From Acidimicrobiaceae bacterium (GTDB lineage Bacteria > Actinomycetota > Acidimicrobiia > Acidimicrobiales > RAAP-2), in NCBI GenBank assembly GCA_003152215.1, contig PLZP01000041.1:1-61122 (forward strand): 61,122 nucleotides of DNA. Reading direction: 5' to 3'. The notes beneath the pieces were generated by a model that saw only the letters and a list, made by a program, of their open reading frames with translations, had not been told where the DNA came from and made no database searches. Shown here in pieces: positions 33,896 through 43,421 of the stretch. A program made the position numbers and the translations under genes. Each line of letters starts with the position of its first letter. Position 1 is the stretch's first letter.

Positions 33896-35013
33896 GAGTC
33901 GCTCTCGACGTGTCGGCAGTACCACCGCAACTCGCGGGTGCCGGTCGCTACATTGCTGAACTGGCTCGAAGGCTTCCGGCCAACGGCGTCGACACGACGC
34001 TCGTGACCAGACGTGACGACACGCTCCGGTGGCATGACTGGTCTCCGGCCTCGTACGTCGCGTCGGTCGTACCGAACGGCCGTGCGTCACGACTGCTCTA
34101 CGAAGCGTGGGTACTTGGCACGAGTGCGACTGCGCGGACGGCGGACGTCTGGCACGCACCGCACTACACAATGCCGCATCGCCGTTCGAAGCCCACGGTG
34201 GTGACGATCCACGATCTCACGTTCTTCACGAACCCCGAGTGGCACGAACGCTCCAAGGTTCCATTCTTTCGACGAGCCATCACCTACGCCGCGTCGCACG
34301 CCGATGTCTTGATCAGCGTGAGCGACTTCACGTCGCGCCAGCTTGAGGAGATCATGCCTCGCCACGCGCCACTCGTGACGGCGCCACTCGGCGTCGATCT
34401 CGACCGGTTCACGATTGACGCGCGTCACGACGACGATGTGCTGCGAGCCCATCACCTTCCGGTTGACCTGCCCTACATTTTCTTTTTGGGTACGTTTGAG
34501 CCGAGGAAGGGTCTCGATGTCTTGCTGACGGCCTTCGAAGAGATCGCGAGGCGCACGCCAGAGGTCGAACTCTGGTTGGCCGGTCAAGCGGGGTGGGGGG
34601 TCAAGGCCATCGAGTCTCAAATCGCTGAACACGGCGCCAAGGATCGAATCCGCCGTCTTGGCTTCGTCGATGACACCATGCTCCCGTCGCTTCTTCGTCA
34701 CGCGAAGTCCGTCGCGTACCCATCGAGGGGCGAGGGATTCGGACTGCCCGTCCTCGAGGCGCTGGCCTGTGGCGCGACGGTCGTCACCACCAGTGACACG
34801 GTGATGTCCGACGTCGCCGCGGGCACCGCTCTCCTCGCCGGCGCGGGCGATAGTGCGTCGCTGGCAGCGCAGTTGGACATCGCGTTATCGATGTCGGAGG
34901 CGGAACGAAGTGAACGCGCGTCGCTCGGGCGAGCACGGGCCGAGCAGTTCTCGTGGGCGTCGTCGATCGCCCAACACGTCGTCGCCTACAACCTGGCTGC
35001 GGGTTTGTCGTGA
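33892..35013 (+). CDS. GT4-family glycosyltransferase (mannosyltransferase-like)
   Basis: 373 aa from GTG at 33892 overlapping the upstream stop. It has RVALDVSAVPPQLAGAGRYIAEL, DVWHAPHYTMPHR, TIHDLTFFTNPEWHERSKV, SVSDFTSRQLEE, FFLGTFEPRKGLDVLLTAFE and GEGFGLPVLEALACGATVV. The HDLTFF segment and full EGFGLPxLE motif are typical of active GT4 mannosyl-/rhamnosyltransferases. It is closely related in layout to the preceding gene, suggesting tandem duplication and divergence. It overlaps the Rmd-like gene by 4 nt. Confidence 0.9.
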   Translation: MRVALDVSAVPPQLAGAGRYIAELARRLPANGVDTTLVTRRDDTLRWHDWSPASYVASVVPNGRASRLLYEAWVLGTSATARTADVWHAPHYTMPHRRSKPTVVTIHDLTFFTNPEWHERSKVPFFRRAITYAASHADVLISVSDFTSRQLEEIMPRHAPLVTAPLGVDLDRFTIDARHDDDVLRAHHLPVDLPYIFFLGTFEPRKGLDVLLTAFEEIARRTPEVELWLAGQAGWGVKAIESQIAEHGAKDRIRRLGFVDDTMLPSLLRHAKSVAYPSRGEGFGLPVLEALACGATVVTTSDTVMSDVAAGTALLAGAGDSASLAAQLDIALSMSEAERSERASLGRARAEQFSWASSIAQHVVAYNLAAGLS

Positions 35014-35912
35014 AGGCGCTCGTCACCGGAGCGAGCGGATTCGTCGGTCGACACCTCCTAACCCACCTTGGCGCGTGCGGTGACGACGTTGTAGGCGTCG
35101 ACCACGAGTGTGACGTCACCGACGAAGCGAGCACGCACGAGGTGCTCCGACGAACGCTGCCGAACGCTATTTACCACCTCGCGGCGCTTACGCACGTGGG
35201 CACCTCGTGGTCACAGCAGGTCGAGTTCACTCGAGTCAACGTGCTCGGCACGCGCAACGTACTCGAGTGCGCGCATGAAGTTGTGCCCGATGCTGTCGTC
35301 GTGGTCATCAGTTCGGCCAACGTATATGGCATCGTGCGACCCGAAGACCTCCCGCTCGTCGAGACATTTCGCGTGGCCCCGTCCGATCCGTACGCGTCGA
35401 GCAAAGTCGGCGCCGAACTCGTCGCACTCGACGCCGTGCGTGACTTCGGTTCGCGCGTCGTGATCGCGCGACCGTTCAATCACATTGGACCGGGGCAGTC
35501 CGACACGTTCGCGGTGCCGGCAATCGTGAATCGACTTCTGGAAAGTCTCGAGAATGACGCCGACGAGATTGTCGTGGGCGACCTCACGACTCGGCGCGAC
35601 TTCTGTGATGTCCGTGATGTGGTGCGAGCGTATCGACTACTTGTCGAGCGCGGCGTGAGCGGCGAGGTGTACAACATTGCGTCCGGTCGCGACGTGTCAC
35701 TTCAAGACATCGCCGATCAGTTGGTCGCCGATATCGCGCCGCACGTGCGGTTGGTGAGAGATAGGGAACTGTTACGTCCGGCCGAGATTCAAGTGCTGCG
35801 CGGCAGTTACGAAAAATTGCGTGCTCAGACCGGTTGGGAACCAACGATTCCCCTGAGTCAGTCGCTGGCCGACGTCGTGGCCGATATGCGTCTTCGAAGG
35901 TCCGTGCGGTAG
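35010..35912 (+). CDS. GDP-6-deoxy-4-keto-D-mannose reductase (Rmd-like SDR)
   Basis: 300 aa from GTG at 35010. An extended short-chain dehydrogenase: Rossmann GASGFVGRHLL, serine in ISSANVYG, catalytic YASSK, and ARPFNHIGPGQ, a phrase typical of Rmd/GMD-type enzymes. It would reduce the GDP-4-keto sugar to GDP-D-rhamnose. The partner dehydratase (GMD) is not in the window. Its place after three glycosyltransferases and near manC suggests it supplies the donor for the same glycan. UDP- or dTDP-sugar epimerase activity cannot be excluded. Confidence 0.8.
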   Translation: MKALVTGASGFVGRHLLTHLGACGDDVVGVDHECDVTDEASTHEVLRRTLPNAIYHLAALTHVGTSWSQQVEFTRVNVLGTRNVLECAHEVVPDAVVVVISSANVYGIVRPEDLPLVETFRVAPSDPYASSKVGAELVALDAVRDFGSRVVIARPFNHIGPGQSDTFAVPAIVNRLLESLENDADEIVVGDLTTRRDFCDVRDVVRAYRLLVERGVSGEVYNIASGRDVSLQDIADQLVADIAPHVRLVRDRELLRPAEIQVLRGSYEKLRAQTGWEPTIPLSQSLADVVADMRLRRSVR

Positions 35913-35990
35913 AAACGCTGCCGAGTCACTGTTTTCTCGTGCGCAACGGGTCCAGGGTCGATGAGGTAGCCAACTAGCCTTGAAGGACTG

Positions 35991-38900
35991 ATGGAATCTC
36001 GTGCACCGGCCGTTGTCGCCGTCGTCGTTACCACCGGTCCTGGGCCCGGTCTGGAAGTCGCTGTTGCTTCCTTGGCTGCCCAGAACTACGAGGAACTGAG
36101 CCTGCTCGTCGTGGCGAACGGGGAGACGGGAAACGTCTCGACGCGAGTCGCCGCGGTCGCACCCAGCGCGTACGTCCGAGTCCTTGACGAGAATCGCGGT
36201 TTCGCCGCGGCTTGCAATGAGGCGGCTCTGATGGTTGAGGGCTCGGCCTTCTTCCTCTTCTGCCATGACGACGTCCGACTCGAACCTGACGCACTCCAAC
36301 TGATGGTCGAGGCGGCCTTTCGTGCGAATGCCGGCATCGTCACTCCCAAGTTCGTCGACTACGACGACCCAATGGTGTTGCTGCACGTTGGCCAGACGTG
36401 CGACCGCTTCGGTGTCGTGCACGAACGCATTGAGTTGGGTGAGATCGACCACGGTCAACAAGACCTCGAACGCGATGTCTTCGTGGCCCCGGGCGGCGTG
36501 ACGCTCGTTCGCTCCGACCTTTTCGCCACCCTTCGAGGTTTCGACCCAATCATTCCCGTTCTGGGGGAGGACCTCGACCTTTCCTGGCGTGCCCAAATCG
36601 CGGGCGCGCGCATCGTGGTCGCCCCTATGGCGAAGGTTGCCCACCGAGAGATGATTGCGGCCGGTCAACGCCCGGTGTCCGCCATCGGCACGCGTGGCGC
36701 CAGTCGACAGGACTTGCAACGTCAACATCAACTGCTCGTCGTCGCCACGGGATGGAGTCGTCGAACCACCTTCTCGACGTTGCTCTGGCTCCTCGTGATG
36801 GACACCATGGAGTTCGGCCTGTCCATTGTCGGTCGCGACCGCGACCGCGCTGGCGCAATCCTCGGTTCATGGCGCTGGCTCTTTCGAAACCGTCGGCGCA
36901 TCCGAGAGCGCCGACGTCAGCGGCACGAGACGCAAGTGCTCTCCGACGACGATCTTCGCCGACTTCAAGTCGGCGGAGCCAGCCGACTCAAGCGATTCTT
37001 CTTAATCCTGCTCCGCGATGGTCTCGACCGCGCCCGAGGCATTCTGCCCGAGGACGCGGTTCTCATTGACCACGACGAGGTTGTTGACGGCGTCGGCTTT
37101 GCGTCGGCGTTTTCCGAGGAAGAGGAGTTTGACGAGATCCCAGAGAGCCCGATGCTCGAACTTCGGCGTCGCCCATCGCGTGTGCTCACGTCGTTTCGTT
37201 CCCAGGCGGCACTCGCTGTACTGGTCGGGGCGCTCTGGCTTATCGGTTCGCGCAACCTCGTCGCTACGCATCTGCCGTTGATTGGTCGACTGGCCCCTCT
37301 CGACTCGTGGTGGACGACGTGGCGACACTTCTTCGCGTCATGGTCAACCAATGGCGTTGGGACGGGGTCTCCCGGCGCACCGGGTTATGCGGTGATTGCC
37401 TTCGCGGGAACCTTCGTCATTGGACGCATGGGTATCTTGCCGCGCCTCACGCTCATCTTCGCCATCCCCATCGGCGCGATTGGCATGAGTCGTTTGTTGC
37501 GCGGACGGGTCTCGAACCGAGCTCGGGTCATTGCGTCCGTTGCCTACATGGCACTACCGCTTGGTCTTGACATGGTGAGCCAGGGGCGAGTCGACGTCTT
37601 GATGGTCGTCGCGGGACTTCCCTTCATCGTGCGCAGAGTCTTCGAACTGATGGACGTGCCGGGGTTTCGCACCGTGCCGTACGCGGAGCCCGTGCAGTTC
37701 GGCCACCGAGGGTGGCGCACGACCTACGCCGGACAGCGAATGGTTCTCGTAATGCTGACGGCCCTATTCACGGCGTTGGCGCCGGCGACGTTGATAGTGG
37801 TCGCGCTCGTCATCATCGGTGTGTTCGTCTCGCGACTCTTTGAGCCTGACGATCGCGACGACCGGTCGGGTGCGTGGCGACTCCTGGGCTCCATTTGGTT
37901 AAACGTCGCCGTCCTCTTACTTCCGCTCACGATCGACGTCGGTCTCGCGGGTGGCCGAGCACTCGGGGTCTTCGGACTCGCCAGAGGTCCATGGTCGACA
38001 CCTTCCTTCGCCCAACTTCTCCGCGGAACCGACGGCACCTTCGGCCTGGCCTGGGTCGGCTGGCTGCTGCCCGCCGCGGCGGTGGTCGGTCTCATACTGT
38101 GCAAGGGAGAGCGCCGCCGAATCGCGTCAAAAGCGGCGTCCATCGCGACGTTGACGATGTTGGTTGCAGTTCTCGACGCCCGTCATTGGATGGGTTCGTT
38201 CGCCCCCGACCTCGATGCCCTTCTCGCGCTCTACGTCGTGATGTTGGCGTTGCTCATTGGGCTGGGCGTGAGCGCGATCGAGAATGATCTGCGCCAGGCC
38301 GGTTTCGGATGGCGCCAACTATTCGCCGGTGTCACGGTCGCCGCTTTGATCGTCGCCGCCGTCCCCTTCGTGGCAATCTTCGGTAGTGGACGATTCGATT
38401 TGCCCACGACGAGCGTCGCTGAGTCGTTGAGCACCGTTGCTCCATCCAAGGTCGGTGGCTATCGCGTGCTGTGGCTCGCAGACCCGTCAGTCCTGCCACT
38501 TGCGGGATGGTCGGTCGCGCCAGGACTCGCCGCGGCCACGTCAACGGACGGACTTCCAGGCGGCGACACAACCTTCACGACACCCGACGCCGCTACGAGC
38601 AACGTGGTCCTGAGTGCGGTCGAATCGGCGCTGCAGGGTCAAACCGTTCGTCTCGGTCAACTTCTCGCCCCCGCGGGCATCTCGACGATCGTTGTCATGA
38701 ACTCGTCGGCTCCCGAACTCTCGGGTGTGCAGGCCGTGCCCCTGCATACGGTGCCGAAGGTACTGATGACCGCACTCGGGCATCAAAGTGACCTCTCACT
38801 CGTGCTACAGACCAAATCAGTCGAAGTCTTCTCGAACTCACTTTTTCGCGGGACCGTTTCGATGATGGTGCCTCTTGCGAAGTCGCCTACTCCGGTATTT

Positions 38901-39236
38901 TCGAGCAGTGCCAACACCGGCCCGTTGGCGACCAACGCCACCGTCACGGCCGGCTTTGCGCCCGCGAGCGCGTTCTCCTTGGATGTCAATGGTGTTACCG
39001 TGCCTCGCGCCGACACTCCGTCCTGGACGCCGAGCTTTCAATTGGGCACGTACGCTTCCGCGCCGACCGGGACGCTCGTGCTGCACCGACTGCCGTTGAA
39101 CGGCCTTCTGGCGCTCGTCACACTCTTGCTCTGGCTGCTTATGTGGCTGGGCTTTGGGTGGGTGCACCGACTTGAGTGGCTCTTCACCGGTCGGCGACAC
39201 CCGACCCACGCCCGTCACGGAGCCGACCATGAGTAG
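35991..39236 (+). CDS. Giant GT2 glycosyltransferase fused to a multi-pass membrane domain
   Basis: 1081 aa. Residues about 1-290 are a GT2 domain (VVAVVVTTGPGPGLEVAVASL, ENRGFAAACNEA, FFLFCHDDVRLEPDAL, GGVTLVRSDLF, LGEDLDLSWRAQIAG). A basic cytosolic linker follows, then roughly ten membrane helices between about 400 and 810, a long extracytosolic Thr/Ser/Ala-rich region, and a last helix near 1045 with a basic tail. It presumably builds or exports an envelope polysaccharide or glycolipid. It overlaps the DUF5719 gene by 8 nt; this pair is common in actinobacteria. A TAGCCT box lies 10 nt upstream. Confidence 0.88.
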   Translation: MESRAPAVVAVVVTTGPGPGLEVAVASLAAQNYEELSLLVVANGETGNVSTRVAAVAPSAYVRVLDENRGFAAACNEAALMVEGSAFFLFCHDDVRLEPDALQLMVEAAFRANAGIVTPKFVDYDDPMVLLHVGQTCDRFGVVHERIELGEIDHGQQDLERDVFVAPGGVTLVRSDLFATLRGFDPIIPVLGEDLDLSWRAQIAGARIVVAPMAKVAHREMIAAGQRPVSAIGTRGASRQDLQRQHQLLVVATGWSRRTTFSTLLWLLVMDTMEFGLSIVGRDRDRAGAILGSWRWLFRNRRRIRERRRQRHETQVLSDDDLRRLQVGGASRLKRFFLILLRDGLDRARGILPEDAVLIDHDEVVDGVGFASAFSEEEEFDEIPESPMLELRRRPSRVLTSFRSQAALAVLVGALWLIGSRNLVATHLPLIGRLAPLDSWWTTWRHFFASWSTNGVGTGSPGAPGYAVIAFAGTFVIGRMGILPRLTLIFAIPIGAIGMSRLLRGRVSNRARVIASVAYMALPLGLDMVSQGRVDVLMVVAGLPFIVRRVFELMDVPGFRTVPYAEPVQFGHRGWRTTYAGQRMVLVMLTALFTALAPATLIVVALVIIGVFVSRLFEPDDRDDRSGAWRLLGSIWLNVAVLLLPLTIDVGLAGGRALGVFGLARGPWSTPSFAQLLRGTDGTFGLAWVGWLLPAAAVVGLILCKGERRRIASKAASIATLTMLVAVLDARHWMGSFAPDLDALLALYVVMLALLIGLGVSAIENDLRQAGFGWRQLFAGVTVAALIVAAVPFVAIFGSGRFDLPTTSVAESLSTVAPSKVGGYRVLWLADPSVLPLAGWSVAPGLAAATSTDGLPGGDTTFTTPDAATSNVVLSAVESALQGQTVRLGQLLAPAGISTIVVMNSSAPELSGVQAVPLHTVPKVLMTALGHQSDLSLVLQTKSVEVFSNSLFRGTVSMMVPLAKSPTPVFSSSANTGPLATNATVTAGFAPASAFSLDVNGVTVPRADTPSWTPSFQLGTYASAPTGTLVLHRLPLNGLLALVTLLLWLLMWLGFGWVHRLEWLFTGRRHPTHARHGADHE

Positions 39237-40611
39237 CCTTCGCCGCGTTCCGCTGTTCCTAGTGCTCGCCCTCGTTCTGATTGTGACCGGCCTGTTCGCT
39301 TCGATGGCCAAGAGCACCAATCCAGCCCGGCTGCCCGGCGGCCTTGCTCTCACGAGCAATGCAGAGTCCACCGCGCTGTACTGCACGGGGCTCACCAGTG
39401 CCAAGGACGGGGCGTCGGGTCACGTCACCTTCGTCAACACGACCGAAGACGCGCACCTCGTCATTATCAACGCCGTCTCCGACACCGGTAGTAGTTACGC
39501 ACGACAGACTTTGCTCGGAGCGCATCAGTCCATTTCGATCGACCCGAGCGCGCGACTACGGGGGAACTCGTTCGGAGTGGGAGCTCAGATCAGCGGGGGT
39601 GGCGTCGTTGGCATCGAGGTCACCAAGAACAACACGGGCGAGGCGCCGTGCATTGCGACGGGTGTCGCCAACTGGTACGGCTCAGGTTTTAATACGACGG
39701 TCGGCTCGAGTGCGGAGTTAAGTGTCTATAACCCGACGGCGACACCGGCGGTATTCAACGTCGTGGCCTACTCGGCCGCTGGACTCGCGACGCCGGCGAA
39801 GTTCCAAGGATTCTCCGTTGGCGCACACGGCCAAGTGGAACTCAACCTAGGCACACAGATCGTGAACACGACGAATGTCGGCGTCCATGTGCACGTGCTG
39901 CGTGGGGCGTTGGTCATTGTGGGAGTGCAGCAGTCCGGATCGACGGTGTCGCTCAACTCGGGGAGTGGTTCGCCGGCAACGTCCGCACTCTTTCCCCAGG
40001 TCACCACCGCACAGGGTGCGACGGCGCAGATCCGTTTGTCGAATCCCGGTCCCCGCCCAGCCCAGGTCACGCTGGGGGTCAAACTCACCACCTTTCACAT
40101 TGCGAACCAGAGTGTGACCGTGCCCGCGTACGGCACCGCGCTCGCGATACTCACGCCCAATCCCGCCATCCCCGCCGCGGGCTACGCCACGGTTCAGCTG
40201 CATTCGAGTGAACCGGTGATCGCGTCGTTGGCAACGGGCAGCGGTAGTGCCATAGCCCTCAGTGCGCCCGAGCAACCCGAGTCCGAGTTCCTCGTGGGGG
40301 ACTTCACGGGACTGGGCTTTGATGCCGCCGCACTGACCAATACGTCGTCGCGCACGATCACGGTGTCCTATATGACGTTGGGTGTGGGCTCCACGCAGGA
40401 CGGCGCGGTTGGTTCCCAAGTCAACAAAATTGGTTCAGCCCGGCTGAGCGGTAACACCACCAGCGAATTGCGCACCGACTTTCCACTGCTGTCGCCACTT
40501 CGACACGTGCTGTTTGTGGTGAGCGCGTCACGACCATCGTTGCTGGTGACACTTACGAGTCCCACCTCACCGGCGGGGACGACACTGTTGGCGCCGTTAG
40601 ACGGCCGGTAG
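39229..40611 (+). CDS. DUF5719-type secreted protein
   Basis: 460 aa from ATG at 39229, within the end of the GT2 gene. A signal anchor (LFLVLALVLIVTGLFASMA) is followed by repeated beta-sandwich-like stretches, with cysteines only at CTGL and PCIATG early on. Ser/Thr/Gly/Val composition and phrases such as ANWYGSG and ASLATGSG fit the DUF5719 family, which usually follows the large GT2 membrane protein. Function unknown, presumably in envelope glycan attachment or export. Its last 15 nt overlap the end of ftsH on the other strand. Confidence 0.75.
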   Translation: MSSLRRVPLFLVLALVLIVTGLFASMAKSTNPARLPGGLALTSNAESTALYCTGLTSAKDGASGHVTFVNTTEDAHLVIINAVSDTGSSYARQTLLGAHQSISIDPSARLRGNSFGVGAQISGGGVVGIEVTKNNTGEAPCIATGVANWYGSGFNTTVGSSAELSVYNPTATPAVFNVVAYSAAGLATPAKFQGFSVGAHGQVELNLGTQIVNTTNVGVHVHVLRGALVIVGVQQSGSTVSLNSGSGSPATSALFPQVTTAQGATAQIRLSNPGPRPAQVTLGVKLTTFHIANQSVTVPAYGTALAILTPNPAIPAAGYATVQLHSSEPVIASLATGSGSAIALSAPEQPESEFLVGDFTGLGFDAAALTNTSSRTITVSYMTLGVGSTQDGAVGSQVNKIGSARLSGNTTSELRTDFPLLSPLRHVLFVVSASRPSLLVTLTSPTSPAGTTLLAPLDGR

Positions 40612-42594
40612 GGTCGGCGGCTGCCAGCCTGGTGCGGGCACCACGGGTGTGACCGGCGGCACCTTCTTCGCGGAAGCTGCCCCTACGCCCGACAACGAGC
40701 TCACGGTCTTCGTGCCCTCGGGGTGCACCTGCTCGCCGTGTGCCTCGTCAATGAGACGCGCGGCGGTCTCGCCGTCGATGGTCTCTCGTTCGAGCAACGC
40801 GCGCGCGAGCGCTTCGAGCCCTCGACGGTGCAATGTCAGCACCTCAATGGCGCGTGACTCCTGTTCGCGAAGGATGCGCTCGACCTCGTCGTCGATGACC
40901 TGAGAGGTGTGATCGGAGTAGTCGCGGGTGTGCATGAGGTCTTCGCCCAGGAACACCTGGTTATTCGATCCCCAGGCCATTGGCCCAATCTCCTTGGACA
41001 TGCCCCACTCTCGGACCATGCGGATGGCCAGTTCGGTGTTGCGCTGAAGGTCGTCAGCGGCGCCCGTCGAGAGGTCGCCGTAGACGAGGAGCTCGGCGAC
41101 GCGCCCACCCATGCGCATGCACAAGGAGTCTTCGAGGTACTGGCGCGCCACGATGTGACGGTCCTCTTCGGGAAGAGTCATCGTCACACCGAGCGCCATA
41201 CCGCGCGGGATGATCGTGATCTTGTGCAGCGGGTCCGTCTTGTCGAGGACGTAGGCGAGCAACGCGTGTCCGCTTTCGTGGAACGCGACGCGCTCGCGCT
41301 CATCGTCCATCAGGACCATCGTGTCGCGCAGCTGACCCATCATGACGCGGTCTCTCGCTGACTCGAAGTCCTCCATACCAATCGTCGACGAGTGTCGACG
41401 CACGGCGTGCAGGGCGGACTCATTGACGAGGTTGGCTAAGTCGGCGCCACTCATCCCGGGCGTGCCTCGTGCGACCATCTCGAGGCTGACCGAGGGGTCC
41501 AGGGGTTTATTCTTCGCGTGGACCACGAGGATCGGCAAACGTTCGTCGAGGTCGGGCAGCGGCACCACGATCTGGCGGTCGAAGCGGCCCGGACGCAGGA
41601 GCGCCGGGTCGAGCACATCGGGGCGGTTCGTCGCGGCTATGACGACCACACCTTCAGAAGGGTCGAAGCCGTCCATCTCATTGAGCATCTGGTTGAGGGT
41701 CTGCTCGCGCTCGTCGTGTCCGCCACCGACGCCCGCGCCGCGCTTGCGGCCAATCGAGTCGATCTCGTCGATGAAGACAATTGCTGGCGCCTGCTTGCGA
41801 GCAGTGGAAAAGAGGTCGCGGACGCGACTGGCGCCGACGCCGACGAACATCTCCATGAAGTCAGATCCCGAGACGGAGAAGAAGGGCACGCCGGCTTCAC
41901 CGGCCACCGCGCGCGCCAACATGGTTTTGCCGGTGCCGGGAGGTCCGACGAGCAAGATGCCCTTGGGAATAAGTGCCCCGATCTCTTTGTAGCGACCCGG
42001 CGTCTTAAGAAACTCAACGACCTCGCTGATCTCCTGCTTGACGCCGAAGTAACCGGCGACGTCGGCGAAGGTGGTCTTCGGACGATCTTGATTGAACTGC
42101 TTCGCCTTCGAGCGACCGACGGACAACATGCCCTGCATCTGTCCCTTCGCTTGACGACTGATGAAGACCATCAAGCCAACGAAGAGACCAATCCAGATGA
42201 TGTAGGGAAGAAGCGCGGCGAGGAGGTTGCCCGGATTCTCGAAGGTGACATTGTTCTTACCCGTCTCGAGCGTGTCGATTTCCTTCGGCAGCACCGGATT
42301 CGGTCCGTTAGCGGTGTAACTGGTCCCGTCCTTCAACTTTCCGGTGATGACGCCGGTCGAACTATTGATGCTCGAGGAGAAGACGAGGTTCTTGTTCGCG
42401 TCATGGACCAACGCGGAGTACGAAAGCGTCTTTACGTTCTTGTGCGAGAACAGGGAGGGAATGATGAGGATGCCGATTAAGAAACACAGCAGTCCGACCA
42501 TCCACACCCGACGCCGAGCGTCCGGCTCCATTGGCTTGTCGCCACCGGGCAGGTACTTCTTGTAGCCATTTGGCTGTTCAGGTGCGTCACTCAC
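40597..42594 (-). CDS. ftsH: ATP-dependent zinc metalloprotease FtsH
   Basis: 665 aa. Membrane-anchored AAA+ protease that degrades misfolded membrane proteins and short-lived regulators. Two helices (about 30-50 and 125-145) flank a periplasmic region. The AAA domain has Walker A GPPGTGKT, Walker [12 protein letters not shown], the SRH region [19 protein letters not shown], and the protease motif HESGH near residue 441. The tail is Pro/Val-rich. GTG start 6 nt after a TAGTCT -10 box. Actinobacterial FtsH is often next to folE, which is absent here. Confidence 0.97.
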   Translation of the reverse strand: MSDAPEQPNGYKKYLPGGDKPMEPDARRRVWMVGLLCFLIGILIIPSLFSHKNVKTLSYSALVHDANKNLVFSSSINSSTGVITGKLKDGTSYTANGPNPVLPKEIDTLETGKNNVTFENPGNLLAALLPYIIWIGLFVGLMVFISRQAKGQMQGMLSVGRSKAKQFNQDRPKTTFADVAGYFGVKQEISEVVEFLKTPGRYKEIGALIPKGILLVGPPGTGKTMLARAVAGEAGVPFFSVSGSDFMEMFVGVGASRVRDLFSTARKQAPAIVFIDEIDSIGRKRGAGVGGGHDEREQTLNQMLNEMDGFDPSEGVVVIAATNRPDVLDPALLRPGRFDRQIVVPLPDLDERLPILVVHAKNKPLDPSVSLEMVARGTPGMSGADLANLVNESALHAVRRHSSTIGMEDFESARDRVMMGQLRDTMVLMDDERERVAFHESGHALLAYVLDKTDPLHKITIIPRGMALGVTMTLPEEDRHIVARQYLEDSLCMRMGGRVAELLVYGDLSTGAADDLQRNTELAIRMVREWGMSKEIGPMAWGSNNQVFLGEDLMHTRDYSDHTSQVIDDEVERILREQESRAIEVLTLHRRGLEALARALLERETIDGETAARLIDEAHGEQVHPEGTKTVSSLSGVGAASAKKVPPVTPVVPAPGWQPPTLPAV

Positions 42595-42600
42595 TTGACC

Positions 42601-42606
42601 AGACTA
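42601..42606 (-). promoter_or_regulatory. -10 box of ftsH (leaderless)
   Basis: TAGTCT on the minus strand, 6 nt before the ftsH GTG at 42594. Confidence 0.5.
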
Positions 42607-42657
42607 GAGGTGAACAGCGACACATCGTCTTGCACCTGTGGAAAACTCAACGCCGGT

Positions 42658-42663
42658 TAGGGT
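42658..42663 (+). promoter_or_regulatory. -10 box of the CPBP protease gene (leaderless)
   Basis: TAGGGT, 8 nt before the GTG at 42672. Confidence 0.4.
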
Positions 42664-42671
42664 AATTGTTT

Positions 42672-43421
42672 GTGGGTTCAAAGATCGACGCCGATTCAGT
42701 CGAGCGGCCACGAGCATTGGCGATTGTGCTCGCCGGCTTCCTTGGATTCCTCGCCGGACAACTCATTGGAGCGGGACTCGAGACGCTTGGCGTCACGATT
42801 ACGAACTATCCCGGAGGAGTCGCCGCCCTCTCGAATGCCGCGTCACCACCCTGGTGGTCGAACGCGCTGGGACTCCTTGGACTGTGGATCGGCTTTGGCG
42901 CAGCCATCTATTACGCCTACTTTTACGGAAATCTTACGTCGCTGCCCCAACAGTGGCGGCCCCGTCCGAGCGACGTTGCCTACGTCGCACTCGGCATTAT
43001 CTGCCAACTGCTCGTCGACGTCGCCTACGCCCCCTTCGACGTCAAGCATCTGAATCGGCCGGTTACGCATCTTTTTGGCGCGGCGCACGGGGCGACATTC
43101 GTGCTGTTGATTGTTATGACGATGGTCGTGGCGCCAATAATGGAGGAGTGGCTTTTTCGCGGTGTTCTCTTTCGTGCGATGAGCGAGGACGCAACACGAG
43201 GGGGTTCGCGAAGGGCGGTCACTCTCGCCGTCCTCGCCAGCGCCGCTCTCTTCGCCGCGGCGCACGGTGAGCCGGTGCAGTTCCTCGGACTGTTCTTTCT
43301 TGGCATCGTGCTCGCGCTTCTGTTGTGGCGCACCAAGCGGATTATCCCGAGTGTCATCACGCACATGTCATTTAATGGTGTTGCGATCGCGGCACTCGTG
43401 AGTCAAAGGTCGGGCCACTGA
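42672..43421 (+). CDS. CPBP-family intramembrane glutamic/metallo-protease
   Basis: 249 aa from GTG at 42672. About seven membrane helices with the CPBP (Abi/CAAX) motifs: MEEWLFRGVLFRA (EExxxR), the His in LFAAAHGEPVQFLG and the final SVITHMSFNGVA (HxxxN). Bacterial members cleave membrane peptides or prenyl proteins, or confer bacteriocin self-immunity; the substrate is not known. It is divergent from ftsH and overlaps the following large membrane gene by 4 nt. Confidence 0.88.
   Translation: MGSKIDADSVERPRALAIVLAGFLGFLAGQLIGAGLETLGVTITNYPGGVAALSNAASPPWWSNALGLLGLWIGFGAAIYYAYFYGNLTSLPQQWRPRPSDVAYVALGIICQLLVDVAYAPFDVKHLNRPVTHLFGAAHGATFVLLIVMTMVVAPIMEEWLFRGVLFRAMSEDATRGGSRRAVTLAVLASAALFAAAHGEPVQFLGLFFLGIVLALLLWRTKRIIPSVITHMSFNGVAIAALVSQRSGH

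Noticed and set aside
35772..36731. 319-codon minus-strand frame opposite the GT2 gene
   Set aside because: Antisense to the GT2 domain; low-quality, Arg/Gly-rich translation.
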